A stretch of DNA of 64,000 nucleotides from Thamnaconus septentrionalis (Eukaryota > Chordata > Actinopteri > Tetraodontiformes > Monacanthidae). Where the stretch lies: the NCBI GenBank assembly GCA_009823395.1, contig CM020509.1, forward strand, positions 16,477,001 to 16,541,000, read 5' to 3'. A program made the translations under genes and the position numbers. The notes under the pieces are model-generated. The model had not been told where the DNA came from and searched no databases. It saw only the letters and a list, made by a program, of their open reading frames with translations. Each line of letters begins with the position of its first letter. Within the stretch, counting starts at the first letter, position 1. Below, piece by piece: positions 1-11,950 of the stretch.

Positions 1-358
1 ACGTTAAATTAACGGCTCGACTGCAAACACAACCCCGGCTGCTCGTCGGAACTGATGAAGTCCACGGACGGCTGTTGACTGTTACACAACAGCGACTGGG
101 GTCGGGGCCAGCAGCCCGGCTGCATTTTAAAGGGGAGGCATTGGAGCGAAGTCGTAGACACGAATGGACATAAAACCGTTGAATTTGACCCCGAGGCCAT
201 TAAAACCGGCTCAATTATGAGTTTGAAAATGATTGCGTAAGTGACATTGTGACAAACCAATACTGACTAGCTGATGAAACATCAACTTTTGCTCAACATT
301 TTGCTCCTCAGCTACAGTGTCTGTAGACACATTAAGAGCCGAATTAGCTCGCTTAGAT

Positions 359-592
359 CAGTGGTTCTCAACTGGTGGAGTCTCAGAACCCACTTTTTTT
401 TTTTTTTATTATTATTATTATTATGAAGTCGCAAGCCAAATTTATCTGACAGCACTTAAATTTATTCCACAAAAAAAATGAAAGTAGTGCAAAATACAGA
501 TTGCGTCCATTCAGTCATAATTATCATCAACCGAATTGAATTGTGTTTCCCACGTTTGGGTCGCGACCAACCAGTTGAGAAACGCCGCACTA
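359..592. mobile_element. Short hAT-like non-autonomous element (probable)
   Basis: The segment starts CAGTGGTTCTCAACTGGTGG and ends with an inverted version of the same motif (ACCAGTTGAGAAACGCCGCACTAG). It also contains GGGTCGCGACCAACCAGTTGAG near the right end, a phrase I associate with fish hAT-type MITEs. The interior is AT-rich with an ATT run. I could not find a clean 8-bp target duplication, so the exact ends are uncertain. No coding capacity. Confidence 0.55.
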
Positions 593-1517
593 GCTAAAAG
601 CCTGAAAGACTCCAGAGACACAACAGGCAGACTGGCTTGGATCTCAGTCACAAGCAGTTTCATGAACCGTCGGCGAGCCTCCGCCCAGCGGCTCTGGACA
701 AACTGAGAGCCCAGTTTCCTTAATTATGAGCCACAGCCGACGATGGACAGGCGGCTCGGCGGGGATCCGCGGACCTCGAGCCAACCCTCGGATTTCAACG
801 CCATAATTTGTGTCGGCCCTCGGCGCTGCTGACAGCCGTCAGCCTCGGCAGGCGGCGGTGAACTCTGACGCGCACGTGAGTCCGCAGCGCTGAGACAAAA
901 CATTGCAGTTGCTCTGTGACAACTCACGAGCCACGCCGCCACCACCACCACACCTCCACTCACAGTCCAGGGACTCGATTCATCCACTCGCCCCCGACTG
1001 GGCACAATCTGTTGGAACGCAGTGGCTGCTAATAATAGGGTGAGCGTATTCTGATGAACTAAATGCCAGGACACTCAGGCCGGCAAAGAGAGACAATAAT
1101 TGATGTTTATTCAAAGAATTCAGTATATTTTGCATTTTACTTCACAGGACACCCAGGACAGGATGTTAAAATAGGACGTTTGGTCAAACTAGATTGTAAG
1201 TGGTTAGGTGATTTTTTTTTATAAAGTAATAATAAGTGCCGCAGATGAACAAGACATGCGTAAAAAGACAAACAGAATGCCTTTTGAAGGGCATAAATAA
1301 TGGCCTCTTTGTCTTCTGAGACGCTGTTTTCTGCTTTGCCATCGCCAACCCACAAAAACTCACCAGTCTGAGTATAAATCCATCAAAAAGGAGCGACGGA
1401 TAAAAAGTGAATTAGACTCCCACTCAACATTTTGTACACTCAAAAGTCCAATCCAGTGAATTTCTCCAATGTCATTTTTCAGATAGATTTGGTTTGCTTC
1501 TTCCTTCCAGCCATTTG

Positions 1518-1528
1518 CAGCTGCAGCT

Positions 1529-1574
<46 letters not shown>
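1518..1574. repeat. CAG/CTG trinucleotide repeat
   Basis: Two alternating CAG-CTG pairs (1518-1529) followed by about 15 uninterrupted CAG triplets (1530-1574). It is not in a recognisable gene; the poly-Cys frame it opens on the minus strand is an artefact of the repeat. Confidence 0.9.
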
Positions 1575-1576
<2 letters not shown>

Positions 1577-4085
1577 AGTAATTATGAAAATCTTTGGCGT
1601 TGGGCCCTTATGCAACATTGCATTTTTTTGAAGCACAATCACGGAAAATACTTTTCTTTGTCGAGCCAAACACCCACTTGGCCCGAAACAATTAGCATGA
1701 TGATTTCCAGTCTCAGGAAGTTGACATCACGACGCTCAGACTGCTGCTCTCATGAAGCTCACAAATGAACAGACAGTGGAAAAGTTCCACTTCTTTCTTT
1801 TTTTTTTCAAATTAGATCTCAGGCTTGTATTTCACATGGTGGACCGCAACATATTCCTGGACAGGATGGAAGAATGGATAGGATTTCCTGACGCAGAGCT
1901 TCACTGGATTTGCGAGTCTTTTCTTTTCAACAGAATATATATTTTGCCAAAAAAAAGAACAAAGATCAAATGCAAAATACATTACAGCAACAACAACAAC
2001 AAAAAAAAAGGTTATGAAATGTTATTTTGAGAGATAATACAACTCAACTATGGCCTGCTATATACTGGATTCCATGGAGCTAAAACTGAGATCCTGTGCA
2101 CGGCACATCTGGAAAATCCGTAAAAGCTAAAGATCTTTTAATAATGTTGAGTGCTTTTGCAGAGCCCTGTCTTCTAAATTTGCAGGACGTTCTCTCGAAG
2201 GCGTCGTATGATTCCAAATCCTTCTTTACACCCACTTTCAGATCTTAATTTCTCATCTCAGACTCCCTAGGAGTTGAGTCACGTGATTAATGATCAACAA
2301 ACAGGCAGAGAACCCTTCACAGACGTCTTGAAAGCAGCATATTTAGACCTCTGTTTAGAGCCTCCTGTTAAAAAACTTGGTTTTAGATTTAAAAATTCTT
2401 GGAAGGTCATCACTAGGCGCTGATTTCCACTTTCTGAAACAGTACAGCGGGCTATAAAATTGTCTTTTCTCATTTAGGCCGCCTTTGAATTGATGAACTG
2501 AATTTATGTATTAAATGGGACCTTAAAGATTGCAATAATTTACTTTAATACGACTTATTTGATTTTTTTAAAATCATACATTAAGCTGTATCTTCTCATT
2601 TTACCTGGTTTCTTCATGACATCATTCTCCTTTTTAAAAAGTGACATAAGAAAAATGCAACAATAAATCTGCCTTGCCATCTGTTTAATTGTAGATCGTG
2701 TAGTCGGTACTAATATCACCGCTGTATTCTGTATTCACTGTATTACTTACCTCCTAATCCCTTTCAGATCCATTTAGTCCCTGTGTGGTAATAAGTCTGG
2801 AGTGCGTCCATACACACTCACCTTGACGCACACTCCGAAACTTTGACAGTGCGGTTTTCCACCACTTGAACAAACCAGCTGCACTATTGTTTATTTTGCT
2901 GAAATCCCATGAATCACAGCAACAACTCACTCTCTCACTCTCTCTCTCTTTTTTTTTACACGCAGACTCCCTTTGCTCCCCGAACACCCGTCGCCCGACG
3001 TGTCAGAATTTCCCCTTGCGTGGGATACAGCTGTGATCAAGTTGCCTCTATAGGTTTTACACAGGAAATTCTTTCCCTAAAACTGACTGCGGGGATTTTT
3101 GAATGTCTTTCTCTCTCTCTCTTTTTTTTTTTTACGGGGCATGAAACCGCTTTTGAAGGAGTGGATGCGGTGAGGCAGACCAATTACCGCCCTCCTACCG
3201 CTCGTGGCCGAGTTCCATATGGCTCTTCCTGCAAACGTGCAGCTCCCGGTAAAGTGTCATTAAACGGGATTAATGCACAAGAGTGTGTCATCGGCTCCTC
3301 GTGTCGTGGCTCGCACCTCTCTGTCAAACAGTTTCGTTATTTTTCTTTTTTTTTTTGTTACACTCGTCACTCTTCACAAAAGGAGGTGAAAGGCTGCGAG
3401 TGGAGATCCTGCCGCTCGCTGCTGCTGGATCTCATTTTTCATTTTTATTTTCGACAATGAAGGGCAAAAAGCTGTAGGTTCCATCTGGAATGTGGGCGGC
3501 TGGAGTCGCTCGTTAAAGAAACCGAATGTCTTATTTTGTCTCCGCCGCTCGGGCCAAGAGGGGTGAATGACTGGCCTCTCTGACTTTGAGCGAGCGAGCG
3601 AGAGTTGCAGTGTCGCATCACCGTCCCAACCCCTCTTTGGAACTTGGTTGACTTTTTTTTGAGTGTGTTGTCCTCGATGGAAAAGTCAGGTAGTGGTTTC
3701 AGAGCGCTGGGATCCACAGGAGGCCAATGAACGAGCATCAAGCCCACTAGAGAGGCAGTTATGAGGAGAGCAGACTGAAGAGCGTGAACAACACTGACTC
3801 ACCGGTTTGGCAAATCTTTTTTTTCTTATTACAATCACGTCCACACATCCCTCCTTGAAAACGCCCCATTTCTACCCCATCCTGAATGCAGTCATTCAAA
3901 ATCCTTCCGTGCACAAAAAAAAAACCAAAAACGTAGGACAACATCATTTAGCCTGACTGTTTTCGCAGCTGCGTCATTCGAACATGAACTCGGCAAATCT
4001 TGTTACAGTAACTTGTTCCCAGGTGGCCGATGGAGTCTCTCCAGTGGCTTGTTTTTTTGTCGAGAAGTGAAGCGGTAGGTGAAAA

Positions 4086-4112
4086 ACACACACACACACA
4101 CACACACACACA
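4086..4112. repeat. (CA)n microsatellite
   Basis: Uninterrupted CA dinucleotides of about 27 bp. Confidence 0.9.
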
Positions 4113-5799
4113 ACTGGGCGTACAAAGCCCCCAGTGTCTTGTGAATACGAGTCCACAGAATGGAAAAAAGATTCAGCCTTGTCTTTAAATTTAGAAGGTA
4201 AAAAAAAATGTAATAGGGAGCGAGGTTTCAATTAAACTGCTCTCAGAGGCGGTGTGAGCGAAGGGCGGCGGGGTTGGGGGAGGGTGGCGGGTGTATGGGA
4301 CACCGGAGCTGTACAAATACACCCTGAGAGCTCTCTAATGGGGATGAAAATTATTCCAAACACTGCTGGTGGAATTTCACTTTACAGGGATTCCTTATTC
4401 TCCGCAGAGATGTTCTCAGAATAAGCTCAGTCGGCGACGGCGCAGGAAAAGTTGAACTAATTGTTCATTTGCTCTGCCGCAGCATGAAACTGGGAGACAT
4501 CATGAATACTGTATGAGGAGGGAGTGCGAACAAAGCTTTTAGTGACAAAAGAACTGAGAAGTTCATAATTCAACTTGCCTGATTGGAAAATACATAACTT
4601 GCTTCAAAAAGTGCTGAATAAGTTTAGTTAATTACGATGTGGAATTGCTTGTTAACACAAGTGGCTCATCAGCCAATCACATGGCAGCGACTCAGTGCAT
4701 TTAGGGATGTAGATGTGGCGAAGGCGACTTGCTGAAATTCAACGTGAGTGCCAGAATGAGGACGAAAGGGGAACTGAAGTGACTTTGAAGGTGTTGAACG
4801 TGTTTGTGGGTGGCAGACGGGCCGCAGGTCTGAGAGCTTCACAAACTGCTGATCTACTGGAATTTTCACATCACAACCACTTCTAGGGTTGACAAAGAAT
4901 GGAAAAGAGAGAAAACATCCGGGGATCTGTAGTTGTGTGAAAGGAAAATGCTTTGTTAATGTCAGGGGTCAGAGGTCTTACTGATCGGAGACCATAGAAA
5001 GGTAACACTGACTGAAATAAACACTGGTTGCAACCAAGATTTGCAGGAGAGCAACTTGGAACCCAAAACACCTCCAACCTTAATGCGAAAAAAGTGATTC
5101 CATGACACTTTTGCGATATACCTCTCTATTGATACATCAGAAAATCCACCTCATTAGAGTGTAAAAGCCTTTTAGTGATATTTCTAGAGGTTTTTCGAAG
5201 GTCAGATGTTTCCATTACCAGTTTTTTATTGCGATATTTAGGTTATACACAATTCTAGGGGTAGTGGAAACGCCCCTAGAATATATTATAATGTCAAAAC
5301 CAGCTTGTAATACAAAACCAAATCTGAACAGATTTGCCTTCATTTCCATGCAGGAAACTGCAACGGCCTATTTCTTCCTCTCAGCGTTGGTCACTCAGCA
5401 CATGAAGCACAAGCACAGACTCCTTCAGATACTCGGGGCTCACACGCTAACTGCCTTTGCAGGGGGTAAGTGGAATAAATATTTGTGTCAGGTCACAAAT
5501 TAAATCCTTAACTCTCAGTGAACCGGATCAGGATTTTCACCCCCCCGACACCCCCCTCCCTCCCTCTCTCCCGCCCCACCTCTAAATTTTGGTTGCATTG
5601 TGCCGAGCGCTGATCCAAACAAAGAGCGAGCCTCTTGTCATCGGGAGAATAATTCCTGCCTTGTTCTTACAACATCTGCGGGTGAGGCATCTCGTTGGCA
5701 CTGGGTTGAACCAAGCACAGTCAGGACGAGGGAGTCAGATGCGCCGACCTGCAGGCTTGTGCAAACTAGTTTGCTGCACAATAGCCTGTAATGTGTAAA

Positions 5800-6024
5800 A
5801 ATGATTAATTTTTCAAATCTCGATTAATCGCAGAATCTTCAGAGTTAACTGTGATTAATCCCGATTTGAATTGCATGTGAAAAATTATGTTGTTTTGCGT
5901 TTCAAGGCAGTGTCGTGGTGCTTCTGCTTCCAGCCTTACGTTTGAAATGCGATTAAAACAAATTCACGCATTATGGATTATAATTAACTAATCGCGATTA
6001 ATGCGTTAGCGATGACAGCCCTAA
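5800..6024. mobile_element. AT-rich transposon fragment with one recognisable end
   Basis: GATTAAT and CGATTAATCG motifs recur throughout. The right end reads AATCGCGATTAATGCGTTAGCGATGACAGCCCT (5990-6023), which resembles the AGGGCTGTCA termini of fish non-autonomous DNA elements. A matching left terminus is not clear, so the copy is probably truncated. No coding capacity. Confidence 0.45.
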
Positions 6025-9000
6025 TGTATATGTATATTTCTTATTTCGAAAACGCAGTTTTACCATCTCCTTGCGTTCTCTCAACCGACTGTGTGAAGTA
6101 GCGGAGAGGTGATAAAGTTGGCAGCTGCGAGGGAACAGAATGTGTCTGTGAGTGGTTCTGTGTGCGTGTGTGTGTTTGTTAGTGTCCGACCAATGTTCCC
6201 ACCCACTTCCTGTGATTCTTGAACTCTTGGCATTGTTAATAGCTGGATTAAGCAGTAAAAGTGTTGCACGGAATTCCACTGGATGGAGCAACATCCTGCG
6301 CTGGTGATAACCTGGACTGGCTGGGACACGAAGCCTCTTGCACACCAGTGACCTCTGAAGTTCCGACCTTTGACCCCTTTGGTTTTCGCTCGGCCGATGC
6401 TGCCTCTCGTTTTGATCCTCACATGGAAAGTTGGAATCAAAAGGCCCATTTATTCCTCCAGCTGACTGACTGCCTTTCTTTTTATGCAGCATCTGCTATT
6501 TCTTTTTTCTTTTCTTCAGCTGCCCGAGTGAATGCTGATGAATATGACTCGAGGCTCAGACATTTATCACATTCTAACGGCACAAATCAAATCCAGATGA
6601 GTTGCCGGTTTGCAGGAAATGGTGATTGTGTTCGGGGGAAATGTCCCACCAGACTTTTTGGTAACTGATTGCAGAATGTCTGAGCAGCTTCGCAGCCAAT
6701 GGCCATATTTGGTGGGAGGCAATGCTGTATTTTTTTTTGGTGGTTGTAAATAGCACCAGTGGATCTGTGGGTGTTTAAGTGTTATCCAGACAGACAAACA
6801 GACAGACAGACAGATGGAGGCAGCTGATAGCAGTCAGTCTCTGCGTGTCGGAGTCTGCGTCCACATGTGAGGAAATGACAAACGGATTCTGTCATCAGCT
6901 CAGGCAAGGCAGCACTTCCTTTTGTGACATCACAAAGGGCAGAATCCCCTCACTGTCTATTATGCTAAGTCTTCTCTTTCTGGGGGTTCACTTGGTGTTC
7001 AGGCATTGCTGGATAACGCTGGAAAAGTGAATTCTGCACTATATATAAATCCTCTGAAAAGTCCTTTTTTCACTTTCAATCCATATTTTAGGTTGCTTAA
7101 ATATGTTAAAAGATGAGCAGATTCAAATCTTTAAACAGATATCTTCCAAAAATGAGAATCTCTGTGAACAAAGTAAAACAGAACTGGAACTGCTATTTTT
7201 TTTAAATTTAACGTCTTGCCATAGCTTGTTTCCTGATTTTTTCCGCTAATTCCAACTAGCTGTATACACTTCCTAGAGGAGAAAACATACAAAACACGCA
7301 CGCTAGTGTTCTTCTAGCGTTGCCCAGCGTCACGTTTGATTGTTTTTTGGTAGTTGTGTTTATTTTTGTCAAATGTTTTCATGAGTTCATGAGAGAGAGA
7401 GAGGCAGAGAAAATATTTGTTCGGGAAAATATCCACTTAAGTGTGGACTCTGCGTCAGTCTGACTCACTGGTAAGTTGATAATTAAACTTGCCAGCAGCT
7501 CAAACGCTCTCCTCCCACTTGATGGTCTGGGAAAGCAATTTAGACTAAATCTTTGGGCACAGGTTGGAACTTTATGTTGGAAACAGTGTTTTAAATCTAT
7601 TAGAAGGAACCAGTCTGGCAGCCAGGTCGGTTCTGTTTTGCGAGTAAAAAAGATGCAAATAAACAAAAGCGAGGAAAATCTGAGATCCTGGTTTTGTCGT
7701 ATTTAGTTTTACTGGTTAAATCACAGTTTGGTTCTATTTAAAGTGTTTTACGGCCCAACCTCCCCTCAGTGCTCCTTCCTCTGTTTTCCCTTTTTGTTTG
7801 CAACTCAACTGTTTTCTCTCCCTTTGACTTCATTCCTTCCCCTTTGTGTTGTCTCATATGTCTATGTGAGTGTGTGCCCGCCCACCCCAACCCCTCGCAG
7901 GGCAGGTGAGCAGGTGGACGGTCTTGCAGGCCCCGCCCTCTGCACGTGGCTGATTGGTACACCTGCTTTCCCATCACTCATCAGCGCACCTGGAGAGAAT
8001 CTTGGCTCCCAGCAACAACTCTGGCAGATTGTTCAGTCTCTCTGTTCGAAATCATGCTCAGGTTTTTTATTTTCTTGTTTTTTGTTGTTGGTTCAGCCTT
8101 TTGGTTTGATATCTGTTCACTTCACTTCAGCTCGGGTCATCCACTTGGTTTGTCTGACTTCTTCTTCGTCCTCTGCCTCATTGTTCTGCTTTTGGGTCCA
8201 ATCTACTGCAACCTCACAGCCGTCAAGTTCTGAACAGTTAGAATTTCTATTATTAATATCATGCTTTTTCATACCATGCACCATGTTTTCAAAAATCCTT
8301 AGATTAGAAGAAATGGAAAAAAAACAGAATACATTTGCTCGGGAATTTGAATCAGAATTTCTAGCAAGAGGGGAAAAAAATGTCAATTTTACTTTTTCAA
8401 AGGCCTCCTTCATCCTCTTTCCTGTGTGTACGACTGGTTCTGGAGTGCTTCTGCCACGTCTGCTGACGTATCTTGACATCGCCTGTGTTCGATTTAGAGT
8501 GTGACCTCGTCGCCGGTCCACTCGTGTGTGTTCCCCTGCCAAGCACCTGGCCTCGTGCAACTTATCCTCTGATTAAGATTCACCTCGGTCGAAGGACGGG
8601 AGTCTCTCCACGGCTGAACGGCAGATTTCTCTGGATCAACAGCACTTGAGCGCCTTGAATTCTCTATCAGCCTGCAAACCACCGCCTTGGAATTTCATTA
8701 CTGCTGAGCTGGACGGTGACCACCTCCCCTCTCCACTCCCCCAAACCACTGGGCTGTTTGTTTTTAAACGTTAGCCTCTTAATAGTTTACATCACCGAGC
8801 CTGAAGTGGCCCCTCCCTGATTTTCACCAGGACTTATTCATCCCGACCTCAGACCGCAACACCCTCCGAGGAAGTTTATGAGAAATACAGATGTCCGGAC
8901 GGGGAAAATAAACAGAGGCGGCGCTGAAACATGAGCGAGCCTCATATAACTGGATTAGTCCTACATAGCCAAGCGTATCGCAGACGAGTGGCAATCAAGC

Positions 9001-10384
9001 CTCGCCGGCAGGGAGTTTAAACAAAAATGAGACGCATGCCGGACTGCCAAACTGCCAGTTGGATATTCTTCTGCACCTCTGTTCAGCCTGTAGAAGGTGT
9101 GTGTGTACGATTTTTTTATGGAGCAGCCTGCTGGATCTTATTACGTCCGGGGAGCAGAGAGGTCTCAGTGCATCACTCTAATCAATCCAGGCCTCGGCCG
9201 TAGCAAATTCTCTCTGATAACTTCTTTAGATGGGCCTGACTTGAAGGGGGGCGGGGGGATTGAAACCAGATTACTTTTAGACGATTCAGAAAACTTTCAA
9301 GTGAAAGAAAAAGTCCCTCGTTTGGGGGAATGCAAGCTAAAAATTTCCCCCCTCGGCGCAACGCAGCTGCCCTTCAGAGAAACACCGGGGGGAACACACA
9401 GCCACCAGAGAGGATGGGAATAAAGGCAGTGCGTCATGGCTGCGCTTCCCAGCTGCATGGGGTCATACATGTATAAACATGTCCGGAGAGGATGGGTCAA
9501 AGAGGAGGGAGCGAGCCGGGCTGGTGATGAAGAGAGGAGGAGATGGGAGCAGAAAGCAAAAGAGCAGCGGCAGCCGAAACTTTAGGCTGACGGAGGAGGA
9601 AAATTCAGAGAGAAGGTGAAGGAAAATCAATATGGGCGGACAGAGGTGAGGGGAACGGGGACAGAAAGATGGAACAATAACTGACAGTGAAAAGGTAGGA
9701 GGTGGAGAAGGAGGAGGACAACGAAGAAGAGGAAGAGGAGGAGGGAGAAAAAAGAGCAGCGTTGATGGAGGAGAGGAGGCAGGAGCCCTGGCGATACTTA
9801 AAGTAGCCTCCAGGTGATGGATGGCCTCAGCAGGAGCAGCGGCACCATCCATCAGCTGCGGAGAGGTGGCGAAAAGGAAAAAAAAAAAAAAGTTGAGATA
9901 AACGCACAAGCGGCCCAAGTCACCGCCGCTCAGCGCCGCTCAGTGCCGCTCAGCACTCAGGAGACCTGAAAAGTGTTTTCAGCAAAAACAGTTTGTGCTT
10001 TCAAACACCTGGTTCTGCCTGTGGGATAGACAGCAGCACGACTAATTCATTCAGAGACTGCAGGGGAGATTAAGATGTAGCTCGACGCCTGGAGGCTTTG
10101 GTTATTTTTTCCCCTACTTTTTGCCTTATAAGACAATAATGCAGCTACTCCCTATTGCACCTGAAACAACCCTGACCCCCCACTGAGCCCAGTCACATCA
10201 CCGACTTCAAGTCTTCAGCTTTATTCATCTGTTTCTCCACAGAACACTGCAGAAGATCTCAGTCTCATCAATGTCCACTCTATGTATTATTAAAAGGCAA
10301 TCTGGCCTTGCACAGTTAAATAACCAAAGCAAAAGAAAAAAGAAAAACAAGCTGCAGGGGAAACTTTATTATTCCTCTGACCAT

Positions 10385-10816
10385 CAGTGTTGTTGGGAAT
10401 ACTCCATAAAAGTAATGCTACTACTGATTACTCCTTAATGAAGTAATCTAATTACTTCTTTAACTATACTTTGTTTCATAAGTAATCAATTACTAATTAC
10501 TTTAGTTCAAAAAGTAGCAGTTGCTCAGTGCTTTGAATGAACCGTTTTGCAATTCCAAATATATATTGCCTCTGTCTAAAATGAATGAACGTTTGCTCTC
10601 TGAACAAAAACTGCACATTTCACAGAAAAAACTCATGTACAGCACATATTGTTAAAATAATTAGAAGATTTTGGAAAAGTAACAAAATCATTACTGGATA
10701 AAGTAATTTTGAGATAGTTACCAGTTTTGCAACAGTAATCTCATTACTCCGTTACTCAAAAAGTTAGTTTAATTACAGTAGCAGATTACTTCGTAATAGA
10801 TTACTCGCCAACACTG
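10385..10816. mobile_element. hAT-type non-autonomous transposon with intact 8-bp target duplication
   Basis: The 432-bp element begins CAGTGTTGTTGG and ends CCAACACTG, so its termini are inverted repeats. The immediate flanks are identical 8-mers, CTGACCAT at 10377-10384 and CTGACCAT at 10817-10824, which is the hallmark of hAT insertion. The interior is rich in GTAATC/GATTAC phrases (10440-10500 and 10690-10800), typical of fish hAT MITEs. It has no open frame, so it would depend on a transposase supplied from elsewhere. The perfect duplication suggests a fairly young insertion. Confidence 0.85.
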
Positions 10817-11219
10817 CTGACCATGCATTCCTTTTTGGTTCAAACATCTGCAGATCTCCAGAACAGCAGTTTTAGTTTTAGCCCTCAGTTTACTGCATCC
10901 TCGAAATGCTCAAGTTTGAGGTGTCTGTCTCATGTCAGGGGACAAAGACGACCATGACCATGAGGTGCTCTCACCGACCTGGGCGAGGAATCCATGCCCT
11001 TCATTGCATCACAAGGGGCTAATTTCTCAAATTGCATGTTTTCTCGCACAATTTCTAGGGAGTGCAGGATTTACTTGACGAAGTATAGAGACATGCACGC
11101 GCACGAAAACGGCGGTAAAGTGAATTTTTGCACAACGTGGGACCTTTTCAAGTTGGAAACCCAAGTGTGGAGGAAAACATATCGAGGGTGGCACGGACAA
11201 ATTGTGCGGGTTTTAGCTG

Positions 11220-11950
11220 GAAACTGTGCAGGAGTCTCTCACTTTTCCCCTGCATAGTTTTATAGCGTCTGGCCGGGACGCATGGCGGGAAAATGGGTCA
11301 AAAAAGGAAAAGAAGAAGAAGAAGAAGGAGAGAGGGGGTCGAAAAGGAGTAGGGGGCCCACTGGTTCTACACCTCCTCCCCCTTCCCCCGCCGCCGCCAC
11401 CGCTCCCTCCTCCCCAACCCCAGCGACCCTGTGTTGAATATGAAAATATATTATGGCATAATGTGTTCAGTATGCAGGCTTGAAGGAAACCATATGAAAA
11501 GGTCCCAGACAAAGAGCCTTCTGTGTTCCAACTGACCCCCCCGCCACCTCCCCTCCCTCCCCGCCTCCATCCTTCGTCTGCCTCGAAGTGAGGGGGGGGT
11601 GAGAGCGACAGAGCGAGTGAGAGAGAGAGAGAGAGGGAGAGAGAGAGAGAGAGAGGTGTGTGCCGCAGAATCTTTTGGAAGAGAAAAGAGGCGGCAGCGC
11701 GGCCGGGCTGCCTCCGCACAACAGCCAGCCAGAGCCGGCGGAGCACAGGTGAGCGCCGTGCGTGAGCGTGCACGAGGCTGAAACAAGGAGGAAAGAGTTT
11801 AGCCAGAACCTGGAATTTCATCTGCTGCTGTCAGGGGAGGAAAACAAAAGCAAAACAAAACAAAACAAAACAAAACGGCGCGGCTCCTGCAGTCTCGGTC
11901 ACCTGTCTGCAGCCCATTACAGCGTCCGGAGGTAAGACACCGTCTTTGTT
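11220..11950 (+). promoter_or_regulatory. Candidate synpo promoter and non-coding first exon
   Basis: GC- and CpG-rich stretch with (GA)n (about 11618-11655) and purine/pyrimidine tracts, in contrast to its AT-rich surroundings. Two good 5' splice donors on the + strand follow it: CACAG|GTGAGCG at about 11748 and CCGGAG|GTAAGAC at about 11932. The next strong acceptor in the same direction is the one at 16240 in front of the synpo start exon, about 4.3 kb away. This is therefore a plausible untranslated first exon. No TATA box was identified. The assignment is inference without transcript data. Confidence 0.4.

Larger units (their letters stand above)
1..10300. other. Upstream intergenic flank, no recognisable gene
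   Basis: Six-frame reading gives only short, low-complexity or non-homologous open frames; none shows a domain, splice-site chain or codon pattern I recognise. The stretch contains a CAG repeat (1518-1574), a (CA)n tract (4086-4112), two transposon relics listed separately, (GA)-rich and poly(T) runs, and a three-copy ten-base tandem (near 9926-9956). Distal regulatory elements for synpo could lie here, but nothing in the sequence proves it. Confidence 0.6.

Noticed and set aside
7728..8504. 258-codon + frame with hydrophobic stretches
   Set aside because: T-rich composition explains the apparent membrane segments; no recognised domain, and the overlapping frames are similarly open.
9463..9918. 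Minus-strand 151-codon Ser/Pro/Leu-rich frame
   Set aside because: Arises from a GA-rich stretch; no motif, no splice context, no recognisable family.
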